A stretch of 34,241 bases of DNA from Clostridia bacterium. Its GTDB lineage: Bacteria; Bacillota; Clostridia; Oscillospirales; Acutalibacteraceae. The stretch lies in contig JAFRQQ010000032.1 in the NCBI GenBank assembly GCA_017428525.1, positions 1 to 34,241 of the forward strand, read 5' to 3'. The notes below the pieces were generated by a model that did no database searches, was not told the DNA's origin, and was given only the letters and a program-made list of their open reading frames with translations. The position numbers were made by a program, and so were the translations under genes. The first letter of the stretch is position 1. Every line of letters starts with the position of its first letter. Positions 1-6,998 of the stretch are shown here, piece after piece.

Positions 1-231
1 ATAAATCGGATGATCATGAACGTATTCTCTCAACTCGCCGGTCAGCAGCAGATTGACATATTTCATCGGCTCGTTATAGAGAAGGTAGTCCAGCGCAGAG
101 CGCTCATACATCGTGTCGGCGCAGAGATCCTCCACGGCGTACACATCAACGGAATAACGGATACCATCTACATCCACCATTTCCAGCTTGCCGGTGTCAA
201 GATCATAAAAACAGGATTTTAAAAAGAGCAT
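1..231 (-). CDS. Small conserved protein, DUF6061-like (partial at window edge)
   Basis: The reading frame starts at an ATG at 231 and runs off the left edge, giving at least 77 residues beginning MLFLKSCFYDLDTGKLEM. A strong GGAGGAATT ribosome site sits just upstream on the minus strand (around 236-243) and fixes the start. The pattern of an N-terminal Cys, a short hydrophilic stretch, then RSALDYLLYNEPMKYVNLLL resembles, from memory, the small clostridial DUF6061 proteins, which have no known function. No signal peptide or membrane segment is visible. It is the third gene of a small minus-strand run, downstream of the truncated XRE gene. The coding call is firm; the family name is tentative. 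Confidence 0.7.
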   Translation of the reverse strand, partial: MLFLKSCFYDLDTGKLEMVDVDGIRYSVDVYAVEDLCADTMYERSALDYLLYNEPMKYVNLLLTGELREYVHDHPIY

Positions 232-314
232 GACAATTCCTCCAAACAAATTCAGTTGTATTATTTGAATCGTTGAAAGATAAAAGCGCAGGAGGTGTTT
301 TTTATCAAGTATCT

Positions 315-452
315 TTATCTGCGGGAAACTCCGTTTTCCCATTTGCTGACCGCCTGCGGCGAAACGCCGATTTTTTCCGCAAGCTGCTCCTGTGTCAACC
401 CGAGCTCTTTGCGGCGGTCGGCGATTCTTTTGCCCACAGCCTCTGTATTCAT
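315..452 (-). CDS. Truncated XRE-family helix-turn-helix protein (45 aa)
   Basis: A 45-residue frame starting MNTEAVGKRIADRRKELG and ending ENGVSRR followed by TAA. It contains a textbook XRE/Cro helix-turn-helix: the LTQEQLAEKIGVSPQAVSKWENG stretch spans about residues 19-41. It stops just where family members normally continue with a PDI-LL-type helix and a longer C-terminal part. In another frame the following DNA would read FPQIKILDKKHLL, reminiscent of that continuation, so a frameshift is likely. The ribosome site is GGGGGTG, 6 bases before the ATG. The gene begins 14 bases after the Cys-rich gene, so the two are probably cotranscribed. It may be a pseudogene or a minimal DNA-binding peptide. 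Confidence 0.7.
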   Translation of the reverse strand: MNTEAVGKRIADRRKELGLTQEQLAEKIGVSPQAVSKWENGVSRR

Positions 453-466
453 GGTTTCACCCCCTG

Positions 467-799
467 TTACCAAAAGATATGCTTGCCCGGAAACGCGTTT
501 TCCAGCTGAAAGCCGTCATACTTCTCGTTGAGTTCGAGCGCCTCCTGCCGTGACGCTACCGGAAAAAAGTCGGTATAGTAAGAATCGTTTCCGTCTGTGA
601 ACGAATGGAATTCCGAGCGCTGAACGAGAACGAGCGCATCACACGCGGGGCACCGTTTCAGCAGTCTGCAGCCGTCATCCCACATGTGAAGCAGATGCCC
701 GTTGCAGAAATCGCCGAACGACTCCACCGTGATCAGCCCGCGCAGATGCTTCTCCTGTTTCCTTGCGTTTTTCATGCTGAACGCCTTGCATTCCTTCAT
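467..799 (-). CDS. Hypothetical Cys-rich protein with possible zinc knuckle
   Basis: A 110-residue protein starting MKECKAFSMKNARKQEKH. I chose the ATG at 799 over the in-frame ATG at 823 because an AAGGAG ribosome site lies 8 bases before it. The centre has CNGHLLHMWDDGC followed by CPAC; these Cys and His residues could bind zinc. The C-terminal part (DSYYTDFFPVASRQEALELNEKYDGF) looks like a conserved small clostridial protein of unknown role that I recall from related genomes but cannot name. No signal peptide is visible. It heads the minus-strand trio with the truncated XRE gene and the DUF6061-like gene. Confidence 0.72.
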   Translation of the reverse strand: MKECKAFSMKNARKQEKHLRGLITVESFGDFCNGHLLHMWDDGCRLLKRCPACDALVLVQRSEFHSFTDGNDSYYTDFFPVASRQEALELNEKYDGFQLENAFPGKHIFW

Positions 800-847
800 C
801 CGGATCACTCCTTCCGCTTTCATCCTATCAGAAAAGAAAGCGCGGCG

Positions 848-1692
848 TCACAGACCGGCGGTTGAGACGGCTTGAGCGTTTGTTGAGAACGGCTTTTCTT
901 TTTTTCGTGCTGCGGAAAATGCGGAGCCGCTGTAAACGGCAGCGGCTCCTTGCTGTGTGCTTGTTTTTATGATGGATCCGGGCGCGGCCGACGCCGTGCG
1001 CGCGGCGCAGTCGCCGAACGCGTATTGGCCGATGGTGAGGATCGAATCCGGCAGCGAGACCGATGTCAGCGAGGTGTTGTTGCGGAAAGCGTATTCGCCG
1101 ATCTTCTGCACGCCACTGTTGACCGTGAGCGTCTTCAGCCCGCTGCACCAGCCGAACGCATTGTTGCCCACGGTTCTCAGCGCAGACGGCAGCGTGACGC
1201 TTTGCAGCGACTCGCAGAATTCGAATGCGCTCTCGCCGATGGTTTTCACGCCCGCAGGAAGATTGATCGTAGAAAGCTTCTTACAGTTGTAAAAAGCGCT
1301 GGCGGGAATGCTGTTCAGGCTGTCGGGCAGCGTGACCTGCTACAGATTCTGGCAGTTGGAGGCAAAGCTCTCCGGGAGGTTCGTCAGCTGCAGATCGAAG
1401 GAGATGCTTTTGATCTTGCTGTCCGCCAGCAGCACGGTTAAAAATACGGGTTCCCATCGCAGAAGCCCGTCACGGGAACCGCGCCGATCGTTGCGGGGAT
1501 CGTCACGTGCTCTTCGCTGCCTTTGATATGATATCCCAATTCAATGTAGCCGCTGTAATAGTAGCGGTAATGCCAGCCGTTCGCATTGGTTTCAAAATAC
1601 CCCGCGGCAAACGCCGGCTGCGCGAGCGACAAACCCATGCAGAGCGTCAGCGCCAGCGCCAGAACCGCACAGAGCAGTTTTTTCATCTTCAT
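848..1692 (-). pseudogene. Decayed secreted leucine-rich-repeat (BspA-like) protein
   Basis: The start at 1692 has an AGGAGG ribosome site and encodes a signal peptide (MKMKKLLCAVLALALTLCMG...AFA), then YHIKGSEEHVTIPATIGAVPVTGF, a typical lead-in to LRR_5/BspA repeats. This frame stops at 1438. The DNA continues in another frame with LRR-like sequence (LADSKIKSISFDLQLTNLPESFASNCQNL), meets an in-frame TAG near 1336, and resumes as QVTLPDSLNSIPASAFYNCKKL and then clean repeats (IGESAFEFCESLQSVTLP, IGEYAFRNNTSLTSVSLP, IGQYAFGDC) to about 975. The tail then degenerates and reads through a hairpin. At least one frameshift and one nonsense codon are needed to explain it, unless these are assembly errors. 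Such proteins are normally exported and bind host or neighbour surfaces. Confidence 0.75.
923..949 (-). terminator. Hairpin at the 3' end of the LRR gene
   Basis: A perfect 9-bp stem (GGAGCCGCT at 923-931 with AGCGGCTCC at 941-949) and a 9-base loop. On the minus strand it is followed by GCATTTTCC, so the U-tract is weak. It lies where the original end of the LRR gene would be expected, while the present decayed frame reads through it. Confidence 0.5.
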
Positions 1693-1742
1693 ATTGCAAT
1701 CCTCCTGTCTTTCTGACGTCGTCGGAGGCTTTTCCAGTTTCC

Positions 1743-1771
1743 ATTATATACTTGCAGATGGCAAAAATCAA
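1743..1771 (-). promoter_or_regulatory. Sigma-A promoter of the LRR gene
   Basis: Reading leftwards, TTGATT (1766-1771), a 17-base spacer and a perfect TATAAT (1743-1748) lie about 50 bases before the LRR start codon. The promoter looks intact although the gene is broken. Confidence 0.75.
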
Positions 1772-1878
1772 CAGAAAGATTTCCGTGCGGAGGCCGGGCG
1801 GAAGCATTGTCCGAGCGCCGGAAGAAGGGCGCGCCTGTCATCGAAACGAAAAACGGCGTCTGTTTATATTTAAAACGG

Positions 1879-1907
1879 TTGATTTTTACCAATTTATGAT
1901 GTATAAT
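1879..1907 (+). promoter_or_regulatory. Sigma-A promoter with no gene directly downstream
   Basis: TTGATT (1879-1884), 17 bases, TATAAT (1902-1907). The initiation site would fall near 1914, just before a perfect palindrome. The next gene starts 280 bases away at 2190. The stretch 1693-2189 contains no convincing gene; it holds this promoter, the LRR promoter, a second rightward promoter, the palindrome and a terminator. Confidence 0.7.
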
Positions 1908-1919
1908 ACGCAAAGGCGG

Positions 1920-1933
1920 TTAGCGATCGCTAA
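1920..1933. promoter_or_regulatory. 14-bp perfect palindrome, possible operator
   Basis: TTAGCGATCGCTAA is a perfect inverted repeat whose left edge is 12 bases past the TATAAT at 1902-1907, overlapping the expected transcription start region. This is a typical place for a repressor site. No candidate regulator is identified in the window. Confidence 0.45.
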
Positions 1934-2015
1934 TTGTGCGGACTTCCCGCAGAAAGCGCGGCGTCGGCGTCAATCCGCAGCCGCCGTCCCTGCCCGCGAA
2001 AAACAGGGGAAATCC

Positions 2016-2043
2016 TTGCATTTTCCGATAAAACGTGTATAAT
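2016..2043 (+). promoter_or_regulatory. Sigma-A promoter upstream of the surface-polymer cluster
   Basis: TTGCAT (2016-2021), a 16-base spacer and TATAAT (2038-2043). It could drive the glycosyltransferase operon starting at 2190, but an intrinsic terminator at 2109-2141 intervenes. Confidence 0.7.
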
Positions 2044-2049
2044 AAAGAA

Positions 2050-2141
2050 AGATCATCGTTTCCGCGCCCGAACGCTTTGCAGCAAACATTCTCCCAATCA
2101 CAGCCAACAGAGGATCGTGCTGCGATCTTCTTTGTTTTTTT
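2050..2141 (+). ncRNA. Putative attenuated leader or small RNA
   Basis: The interval between the expected start of the 2016-2043 promoter and the terminator at 2109-2141 is about 90 bases with no ATG or GTG start backed by a ribosome site, so it would be untranslated RNA. The early segment around 2045-2055 (GAAAGATCATCG) can pair imperfectly with the right arm of the terminator (CGATCTTC, 2123-2130), which would give a competing antiterminator fold. It matches no riboswitch class that I recognise. It could equally be a stand-alone small RNA. Confidence 0.4.
2109..2141 (+). terminator. Intrinsic terminator upstream of the glycosyltransferase operon
   Basis: AGAGGATCG (2109-2117) pairs with CGATCTTCT (2123-2131), with one G-U pair and a 5-base loop, followed by TTGTTTTTTT. 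It lies between the promoter at 2016-2043 and the gene start at 2190. Confidence 0.75.
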
Positions 2142-2189
2142 GTCGGATGTTTTTCAAGAATCGAACGGACCGCCTGTGGGGGTGCTCAT

Positions 2190-3311
2190 ATGTCTGTCAG
2201 ACTGACAATCGGCTCCGCCGTTTATAATGTGGATCCGCCGCTGCTCCGCGCGCATGTCGAGGGGATCCTTTGCCAGCTGACCGACGAAACGGAGCTGCTG
2301 CTCATTGACGACGGCTCCGACAACGGCTGCGGCGTGCTCTGCCGGGCCTATGCAGACGGCAGCAGCCGCGTCAGATATATTTCCATGGGCGAAAACCGGG
2401 GGCTCAGCAGCGTGCGGAACCGCACGATCGACGAAGCGCGGGGGGAATGGATCTTTTTCGCGGACGGCGACGACCTGCTCTCGGATCATTTTGTTGAAAC
2501 CGCCCTGTCATTTTCCGGCTGCGACTGCGAGATCCTCCTGCACGACCGGATGAAATTCCTCGAAGACAAGGGCGCGGACCCGGCCTGCGCGGTCGAAGCG
2601 CCGACCCCGCTGCCGGCGGACGCCGGGCGGGCAATCAGCTTGTCCGTCCTGTGCCTCGCGCCGTTTGATCCCGCGGCATACGGTCTGGGCAGGCAGGCGT
2701 TTTATCACGCCGCGTGGGGCGCGCTCTACCGGAAATCGTTCCTGGAAAAGAACGCGCTGCGGTTTCCGCCGGAGGTCAGAAAGGCGCAGGACAGCGTCTT
2801 CAACGGCGCAGCCTATTTCCGCGCGGAAAAGATCGCCTATCTCCCCTGTGTCATGTATTATTACCGCAACAACCCGCAGGGCATCACGAAGCGCTTCTGC
2901 CCCGACTACGAATCCCTCATCCGGCCGCTGATGGCGGCGCAGCAGGCCTGCCTGGCGCGCCTGTTTCCCGGGGAGAAGCAGGTCGAGGCCCTGTATGCCG
3001 GCAACCGGATGGTCTCCTTTGTGCTGGACGCCGTGCGGCTGAATTACTGCCACCCGGACAACAAAAAACCGCGGCGGCAGCGCAAAAAAGAGCTGTTTGC
3101 CTTCCTGGAAACCGATCCGTTCCGGCGCGCCGTCGACGGCTTCGATCTCACCCGCAGCGACCGGCCGGGCTGGATCCTCCCGATCCGGCTGATCCGCCGC
3201 CGGTGGTTTTTCGCGCTGGATCTTTCGCAGAAAAACGCGCGTGTGTCCGCCGTTTTTCGCAAGGTTGACGGCGGGCTGCGCCGCCTGCGCAGCGGAGGGC
3301 CGCGCCCATGA
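2190..3311 (+). CDS. Family 2 glycosyltransferase
   Basis: This 373-residue GT-A enzyme transfers a sugar from a nucleotide-sugar donor onto a surface glycan or teichoic-type polymer at the cytoplasmic face of the membrane. Family hallmarks are visible: an N-terminal beta-strand and TIGSAVYNV, the nucleotide-binding DDGS at residues 40-43, and the metal-binding ADGDD at 91-95. The C-terminal half (from about 170) has FPPEVRKAQDSVFN, resembling the acceptor-side ED motif region of the family. No membrane helix is seen, so it is probably peripheral. The start follows a GGGGGTG ribosome site. Its end overlaps the next gene by 4 bases (ATGA), so it is translationally coupled to the phosphotransferase. 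Donor and acceptor cannot be told from sequence. Confidence 0.88.
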   Translation: MSVRLTIGSAVYNVDPPLLRAHVEGILCQLTDETELLLIDDGSDNGCGVLCRAYADGSSRVRYISMGENRGLSSVRNRTIDEARGEWIFFADGDDLLSDHFVETALSFSGCDCEILLHDRMKFLEDKGADPACAVEAPTPLPADAGRAISLSVLCLAPFDPAAYGLGRQAFYHAAWGALYRKSFLEKNALRFPPEVRKAQDSVFNGAAYFRAEKIAYLPCVMYYYRNNPQGITKRFCPDYESLIRPLMAAQQACLARLFPGEKQVEALYAGNRMVSFVLDAVRLNYCHPDNKKPRRQRKKELFAFLETDPFRRAVDGFDLTRSDRPGWILPIRLIRRRWFFALDLSQKNARVSAVFRKVDGGLRRLRSGGPRP

Positions 3312-4510
3312 CGATCCGTCGGATAAAAACCGGCCTGCGCTGGCGGGTCAGAGCCCTCATAAAAAAGTGCGCGGACTGCCTCGAATATCTGAAATACTAT
3401 CTCCTTTACCCCTTCGCCGCCCTTTACCGCAGCCGCGACATCTGGATCGTCGCGGAGCGCGGCACGGATGCGAGAGACAACGGGTTTCATATGTTCCGAT
3501 ACCTGCGTGAAAACGACCCCTCGAGAGCGGTTTATTACATCATCTCCGCAGATTCCGCAGACAGAAAAAACGTGGAACCCTACGGGAATATCATCGACTA
3601 CGGCTCGCTGAAGCACTACCTGTTTTTCATCGCGGCGAAGGTGCACATCAGCACGCATGTCATGGGCACCTCGCCCGACAGAAGCTTTTACACGCACAAG
3701 CGCAGCCGGATCCGTCTGCCGGGGAAAACGGTGTTTCTGCAGCACGGGGTCATTCAGTGCAATCTCAAGCAACTGTACGCGGACAAAACCCGCCTGGATC
3801 TGTTTATCTGCGGCGCCGCGCCGGAATACGACTACGTCAAGGCGACGTTCGGCTATCGGAACAACGAGGTGCGCTACACCGGCCTTGCAAGATACGATCA
3901 GCTGCACGATTTCGAAACGAAAAAGCAGATCCTGATCATGCCGACCTGGCGCAAGTCCCTGCGCGCGCGGCGCGCGAGCGGCGACGCCCCGGCCGACAGC
4001 GTGTTCGTCCGGCGCTGGAATGCGCTGCTGAAGAACGAAAAATTACTGAATGCGGCGGAGCGCGCGGGCGTCACGATCCTCTTTTATCCGCACATCGAGC
4101 TGCAGCGGGATCCGGATCTGTTCAGTTCGCCCGATCCCCGCGTGATCATTGCGGATTTCGCGCACTACGACGTGCAGACGCTGCTGAAGGAATCCGCGCT
4201 GCTGATCACCGATTATTCCAGCGTGCATTTTGATTTCGGCTATATGAAAAAGCCGGTGGTCTATTATCAGTTCGATCCGGAGGATTTCTACTCCCGGCAC
4301 TATGCGCCCGGCTATTTCGACCACAGGACCATGGGCTTCGGCGAGGTGACCGACGACGAAGCCGCGCTGGTCGATCTCGTCATCGATGCCATGGAAAACG
4401 GCTTTTCCGCAAAGGAACCCTATCGGCAACGGTGCGAAGCGTTCTTCCCCCTGCACGACAAAAACAACTGCCGCCGGATCTATCAGGAGATCCTGCGTCT
4501 TGATTCATAA
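3308..4510 (+). CDS. CDP-glycerol:poly(glycerophosphate) glycerophosphotransferase family protein (copy 1)
   Basis: A 400-residue member of the TagF/TagB (Glyphos_transf) family, which uses CDP-glycerol or a related CDP-alditol to add phospho-alditol units to a wall polymer on the inner membrane face. Seen in the sequence: a basic N-terminus likely to sit at the membrane, AERGTDARDNG near residue 52, STHVMG, the LQHG motif with His146 (equivalent to the TWHG catalytic histidine of TagF), ILIMPTWRKS, and TDYSSVHFDF from Thr301, the donor-phosphate motif. It overlaps the glycosyltransferase gene by 4 bases. It is most similar to the third copy at 5765. Full TagF polymerases are usually longer, so this may be a TagB-like primase or a polymerase lacking the N-terminal domain. 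Confidence 0.88.
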   Translation: MTIRRIKTGLRWRVRALIKKCADCLEYLKYYLLYPFAALYRSRDIWIVAERGTDARDNGFHMFRYLRENDPSRAVYYIISADSADRKNVEPYGNIIDYGSLKHYLFFIAAKVHISTHVMGTSPDRSFYTHKRSRIRLPGKTVFLQHGVIQCNLKQLYADKTRLDLFICGAAPEYDYVKATFGYRNNEVRYTGLARYDQLHDFETKKQILIMPTWRKSLRARRASGDAPADSVFVRRWNALLKNEKLLNAAERAGVTILFYPHIELQRDPDLFSSPDPRVIIADFAHYDVQTLLKESALLITDYSSVHFDFGYMKKPVVYYQFDPEDFYSRHYAPGYFDHRTMGFGEVTDDEAALVDLVIDAMENGFSAKEPYRQRCEAFFPLHDKNNCRRIYQEILRLDS

Positions 4511-4563
4511 AGCGCCCGGCCGCCCGCCGCGCGCGGACTTCACTCGGAACGGACAGATCTGAC

Positions 4564-5736
4564 ATGATGAAAAAAGCGATCAATTGCATACATTATCTGT
4601 GGCTGCTCGTGCAGTACGGATTTTTCTTCGTGCTCAGCAGGTTCACGAAAAAGGACCGGGACCTCTGGCTGGTCTCGGAGCGCACGCTCGACGCGCGCGA
4701 CAACGCCTGGCTGTTTTTTCAGCACCTGCGCACCGCGCACCCCGAGATCCCCTGCGCCTTCGTCATTGACCGCGACAGTCCGGATTATGAAAAAGTCCAC
4801 GCGATCGGCAGAACCATTCAGCCGCGGTCCTTCGAGCACCACCTGGCCTTTGCCGCCTCCCGCGTCAAGATCAGCACCCACATCATGGGCTTCGCGCCGG
4901 ACCGCTACCGCTTTGCCGTGCTTGACCGGCATCTTGCGCTTGTCAAGGGAAAAAAGGTCATGCTCCAGCACGGCGTGACCGGCAACCTGCCAAAGGAGCT
5001 CCGCTTCCCCGCCGCCCGGCTCGATCTGCTCGTTTGCAGCACCGTGCCGGAATATGAAATGATCTGCCGGGATTTCGGGCATCCCGCCGGCGTCGCGCAG
5101 CTGATCGGCATGTGCCGGTTTGATCAGCTGCTTTCCCCGCACACGGTCAAGCGGCAGATTCTCATCATGCCAACCTGGCGAAAAACGCTGGCCGACCTCG
5201 ATGCGCAGGCGTTTGTGCAGACAGACTACTATCAGTGCCTCAACGGCCTGCTCTCGGACCCGCGCTTCCTGTCGATCCTGGAAACCTTCGATCTGACCGC
5301 CGTTTTCTATTTGCACCTTGCGCTGCAGCGTATGTCTCCGCTTTTCCGCGCGGGCAGCGACCGGATTGAGATCCGGACGCTCAAAGACGCGGACATTCAG
5401 GATCTGCTGACGGAGTCGCAGCTGCTGATCACCGATTATTCCAGCGTGCATTTTGATTTCGCCTATATGGAAAAGCCGGTCCTCTACTGGCAGTTTGACG
5501 AAAACGCGTTCTATACGACCCAGTACGGGTGCGGGCAGTTCGACAGCCGGCGCGACGGGTTCGGTCCGGTGATTGACACGAAGGACGCGGCTCCCGTGCT
5601 GGAGTTCATCGAAGCCGAGGCGCGCAATCAGATGCAGATGCTGCCCGCATACAGAGAACGGGCAAAAACCTGCTTTGCCGAAAAGCGCGGCGACCACTGT
5701 GAGCAGACCTTCCGCGCAATCCGGTCCCTGTTGTAA
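4564..5736 (+). CDS. CDP-glycerol glycerophosphotransferase family protein (copy 2)
   Basis: A 390-residue paralogue of the flanking two genes and the most diverged of the three. It starts with a hydrophobic stretch (INCIHYLWLLVQYGFFFVLS, about residues 6-25) that could anchor it at the membrane. Motifs in order: SERTLDARDNAW, STHIMGFAPDRY, LQHG with His136, ILIMPTWRKT, and TDYSSVHFDF from Thr290. In the second domain the other two copies have FYPHIE or FYPHYE, whereas this one has FYLHLA. The spacing of 53 bases from the previous stop and the shared strand suggest one operon. It presumably acts on a different acceptor or a different step from its neighbours. Confidence 0.87.
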   Translation: MMKKAINCIHYLWLLVQYGFFFVLSRFTKKDRDLWLVSERTLDARDNAWLFFQHLRTAHPEIPCAFVIDRDSPDYEKVHAIGRTIQPRSFEHHLAFAASRVKISTHIMGFAPDRYRFAVLDRHLALVKGKKVMLQHGVTGNLPKELRFPAARLDLLVCSTVPEYEMICRDFGHPAGVAQLIGMCRFDQLLSPHTVKRQILIMPTWRKTLADLDAQAFVQTDYYQCLNGLLSDPRFLSILETFDLTAVFYLHLALQRMSPLFRAGSDRIEIRTLKDADIQDLLTESQLLITDYSSVHFDFAYMEKPVLYWQFDENAFYTTQYGCGQFDSRRDGFGPVIDTKDAAPVLEFIEAEARNQMQMLPAYRERAKTCFAEKRGDHCEQTFRAIRSLL

Positions 5737-5764
5737 CAGCAATTGTTTTTCATGGAGCGTCAAA

Positions 5765-6946
5765 ATGATTTTCAAACGGATTTCAAACAGCATTCGTCGG
5801 AAATACATCATCGTCGATGAACTGATTAAATACTATCTGCTGTATCCCCTGGCGACCCACTACCGCAGGCGCGATATCTGGATCATCGCGGAGCGCGGCA
5901 CAGACGCGAGAGACAACGGGTATCATCTGTTCCGATACATCCGGGAAACCGATCCTTCGCGCGAGGTCTACTATATTATTTCCCGCAAATCCGCAGACAG
6001 AAAAAACGTGGAGCCCTACGGCAACGTCGTCGACTATCGGTCGCTTAAGCATTATCTGCTGTTCATTGCCGCGAAGGTCAAGATCAGCACGCACATCATG
6101 GGCTTTTCGCCCCACCGAGGCTTTTATACGCGCATGATCAACCGCCTCCGTCTGCCCGGAAAAACGGTTTTCCTGCAGCACGGCGTCACGCAGTCCGACA
6201 TCAAGCAGCTGTATGCAAAGCGGGCAAAGGCGGATCTTTTCATCTGCGGCGCGAAGCCGGAATACGATTATATCCGCGCCAATTACGGCTACCGGAAGGA
6301 CGCGGTCAGATACACGGGCTTTGCGAGATATGATCAGCTGCACGACCTGCATACAAAAAAGCAGATCCTGATCATGCCCACCTGGCGTAAATCGCTCGCG
6401 CGCATGGCCTACAGCGGCAAGTCCATTGCGGACACGGAATTTATCCGCCGCTGGAACGGGCTGCTCAACGACAAAGCCCTGCTGGACGCCGCGGCGCAGG
6501 CGGGGGTCGACATCCTGTTTTATCCGCATTACGAGGTGCAGAAATACCTGGGTCTGTTCGCCTCCGACGGCGAAAACGTGACGATTGCGGATTTTGCGCA
6601 TTACGACGTGCAGCAGCTGCTGAAGGAATCCGCGCTGCTGGTCACGGATTACTCCAGCGTGCACTTTGATTTCGCCTATATGAAAAAGCCCTGCGTTTAC
6701 TATCAGTTTGATCCCGATGAATTTTTCATGCAGCAGTATAAAAAGGGCTATTTCGATCATAAAACCATGGGCTTCGGAGAAGTCACGGCGTCCGAAGAGG
6801 ACCTGCGCGGCATCCTCATCGACTACATTAAAAACGGCTTTGCGGAAAAGGAAGAATACAAGCAGCGCAGCGCGGCCTTTTTCCCGCTGCATGACAAGAA
6901 TAACTGCCGCCGGATCTATGAGGAGATCCTCAAGCTGGATCCCTGA
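5765..6946 (+). CDS. CDP-glycerol glycerophosphotransferase family protein (copy 3)
   Basis: A 393-residue protein. I chose the ATG at 5765 because GGAG lies 7 bases upstream; the open frame extends further upstream, overlapping the previous gene, but that part is not protein-like. Motifs: AERGTDARDNGYHLFRYI, STHIMGFSPHRG, LQHG with His139, ILIMPTWRKS, FYPHYE, and TDYSSVHFDF from Thr294. By eye it matches copy 1 at most aligned positions along its full length, including the final FFPLHDKNNCRRIYEEIL, so copies 1 and 3 are the closest pair. No tagD-like cytidylyltransferase or flippase gene is nearby, so the CDP-alditol donor must be made elsewhere. Confidence 0.88.
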   Translation: MIFKRISNSIRRKYIIVDELIKYYLLYPLATHYRRRDIWIIAERGTDARDNGYHLFRYIRETDPSREVYYIISRKSADRKNVEPYGNVVDYRSLKHYLLFIAAKVKISTHIMGFSPHRGFYTRMINRLRLPGKTVFLQHGVTQSDIKQLYAKRAKADLFICGAKPEYDYIRANYGYRKDAVRYTGFARYDQLHDLHTKKQILIMPTWRKSLARMAYSGKSIADTEFIRRWNGLLNDKALLDAAAQAGVDILFYPHYEVQKYLGLFASDGENVTIADFAHYDVQQLLKESALLVTDYSSVHFDFAYMKKPCVYYQFDPDEFFMQQYKKGYFDHKTMGFGEVTASEEDLRGILIDYIKNGFAEKEEYKQRSAAFFPLHDKNNCRRIYEEILKLDP

Positions 6947-6998
6947 GCCGCTCCCGTAAGAAAGACACTGCGTTCCGCACTGCAAAGGAGGCGCTTTT

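Noticed and set aside
1934..2227. A possible 97-residue protein in the 1693-2189 gap
   Set aside because: No ribosome site, low-complexity Ser/Arg content, and it spans a terminator and the start of the glycosyltransferase gene.
5573..5764. An N-terminal extension of the third phosphotransferase
   Set aside because: The extra residues are Arg/Cys-rich, come from DNA already coding for copy 2, and the ATG at 5765 has a good ribosome site and fits the family start.
4540..5811. Long minus-strand open frames opposite the phosphotransferase and mre genes (also 18987-21260 and 21380-23821)
   Set aside because: They mirror well-supported genes in GC-rich DNA, have His/Arg/Asp-rich unlikely sequences and no ribosome sites or family motifs.
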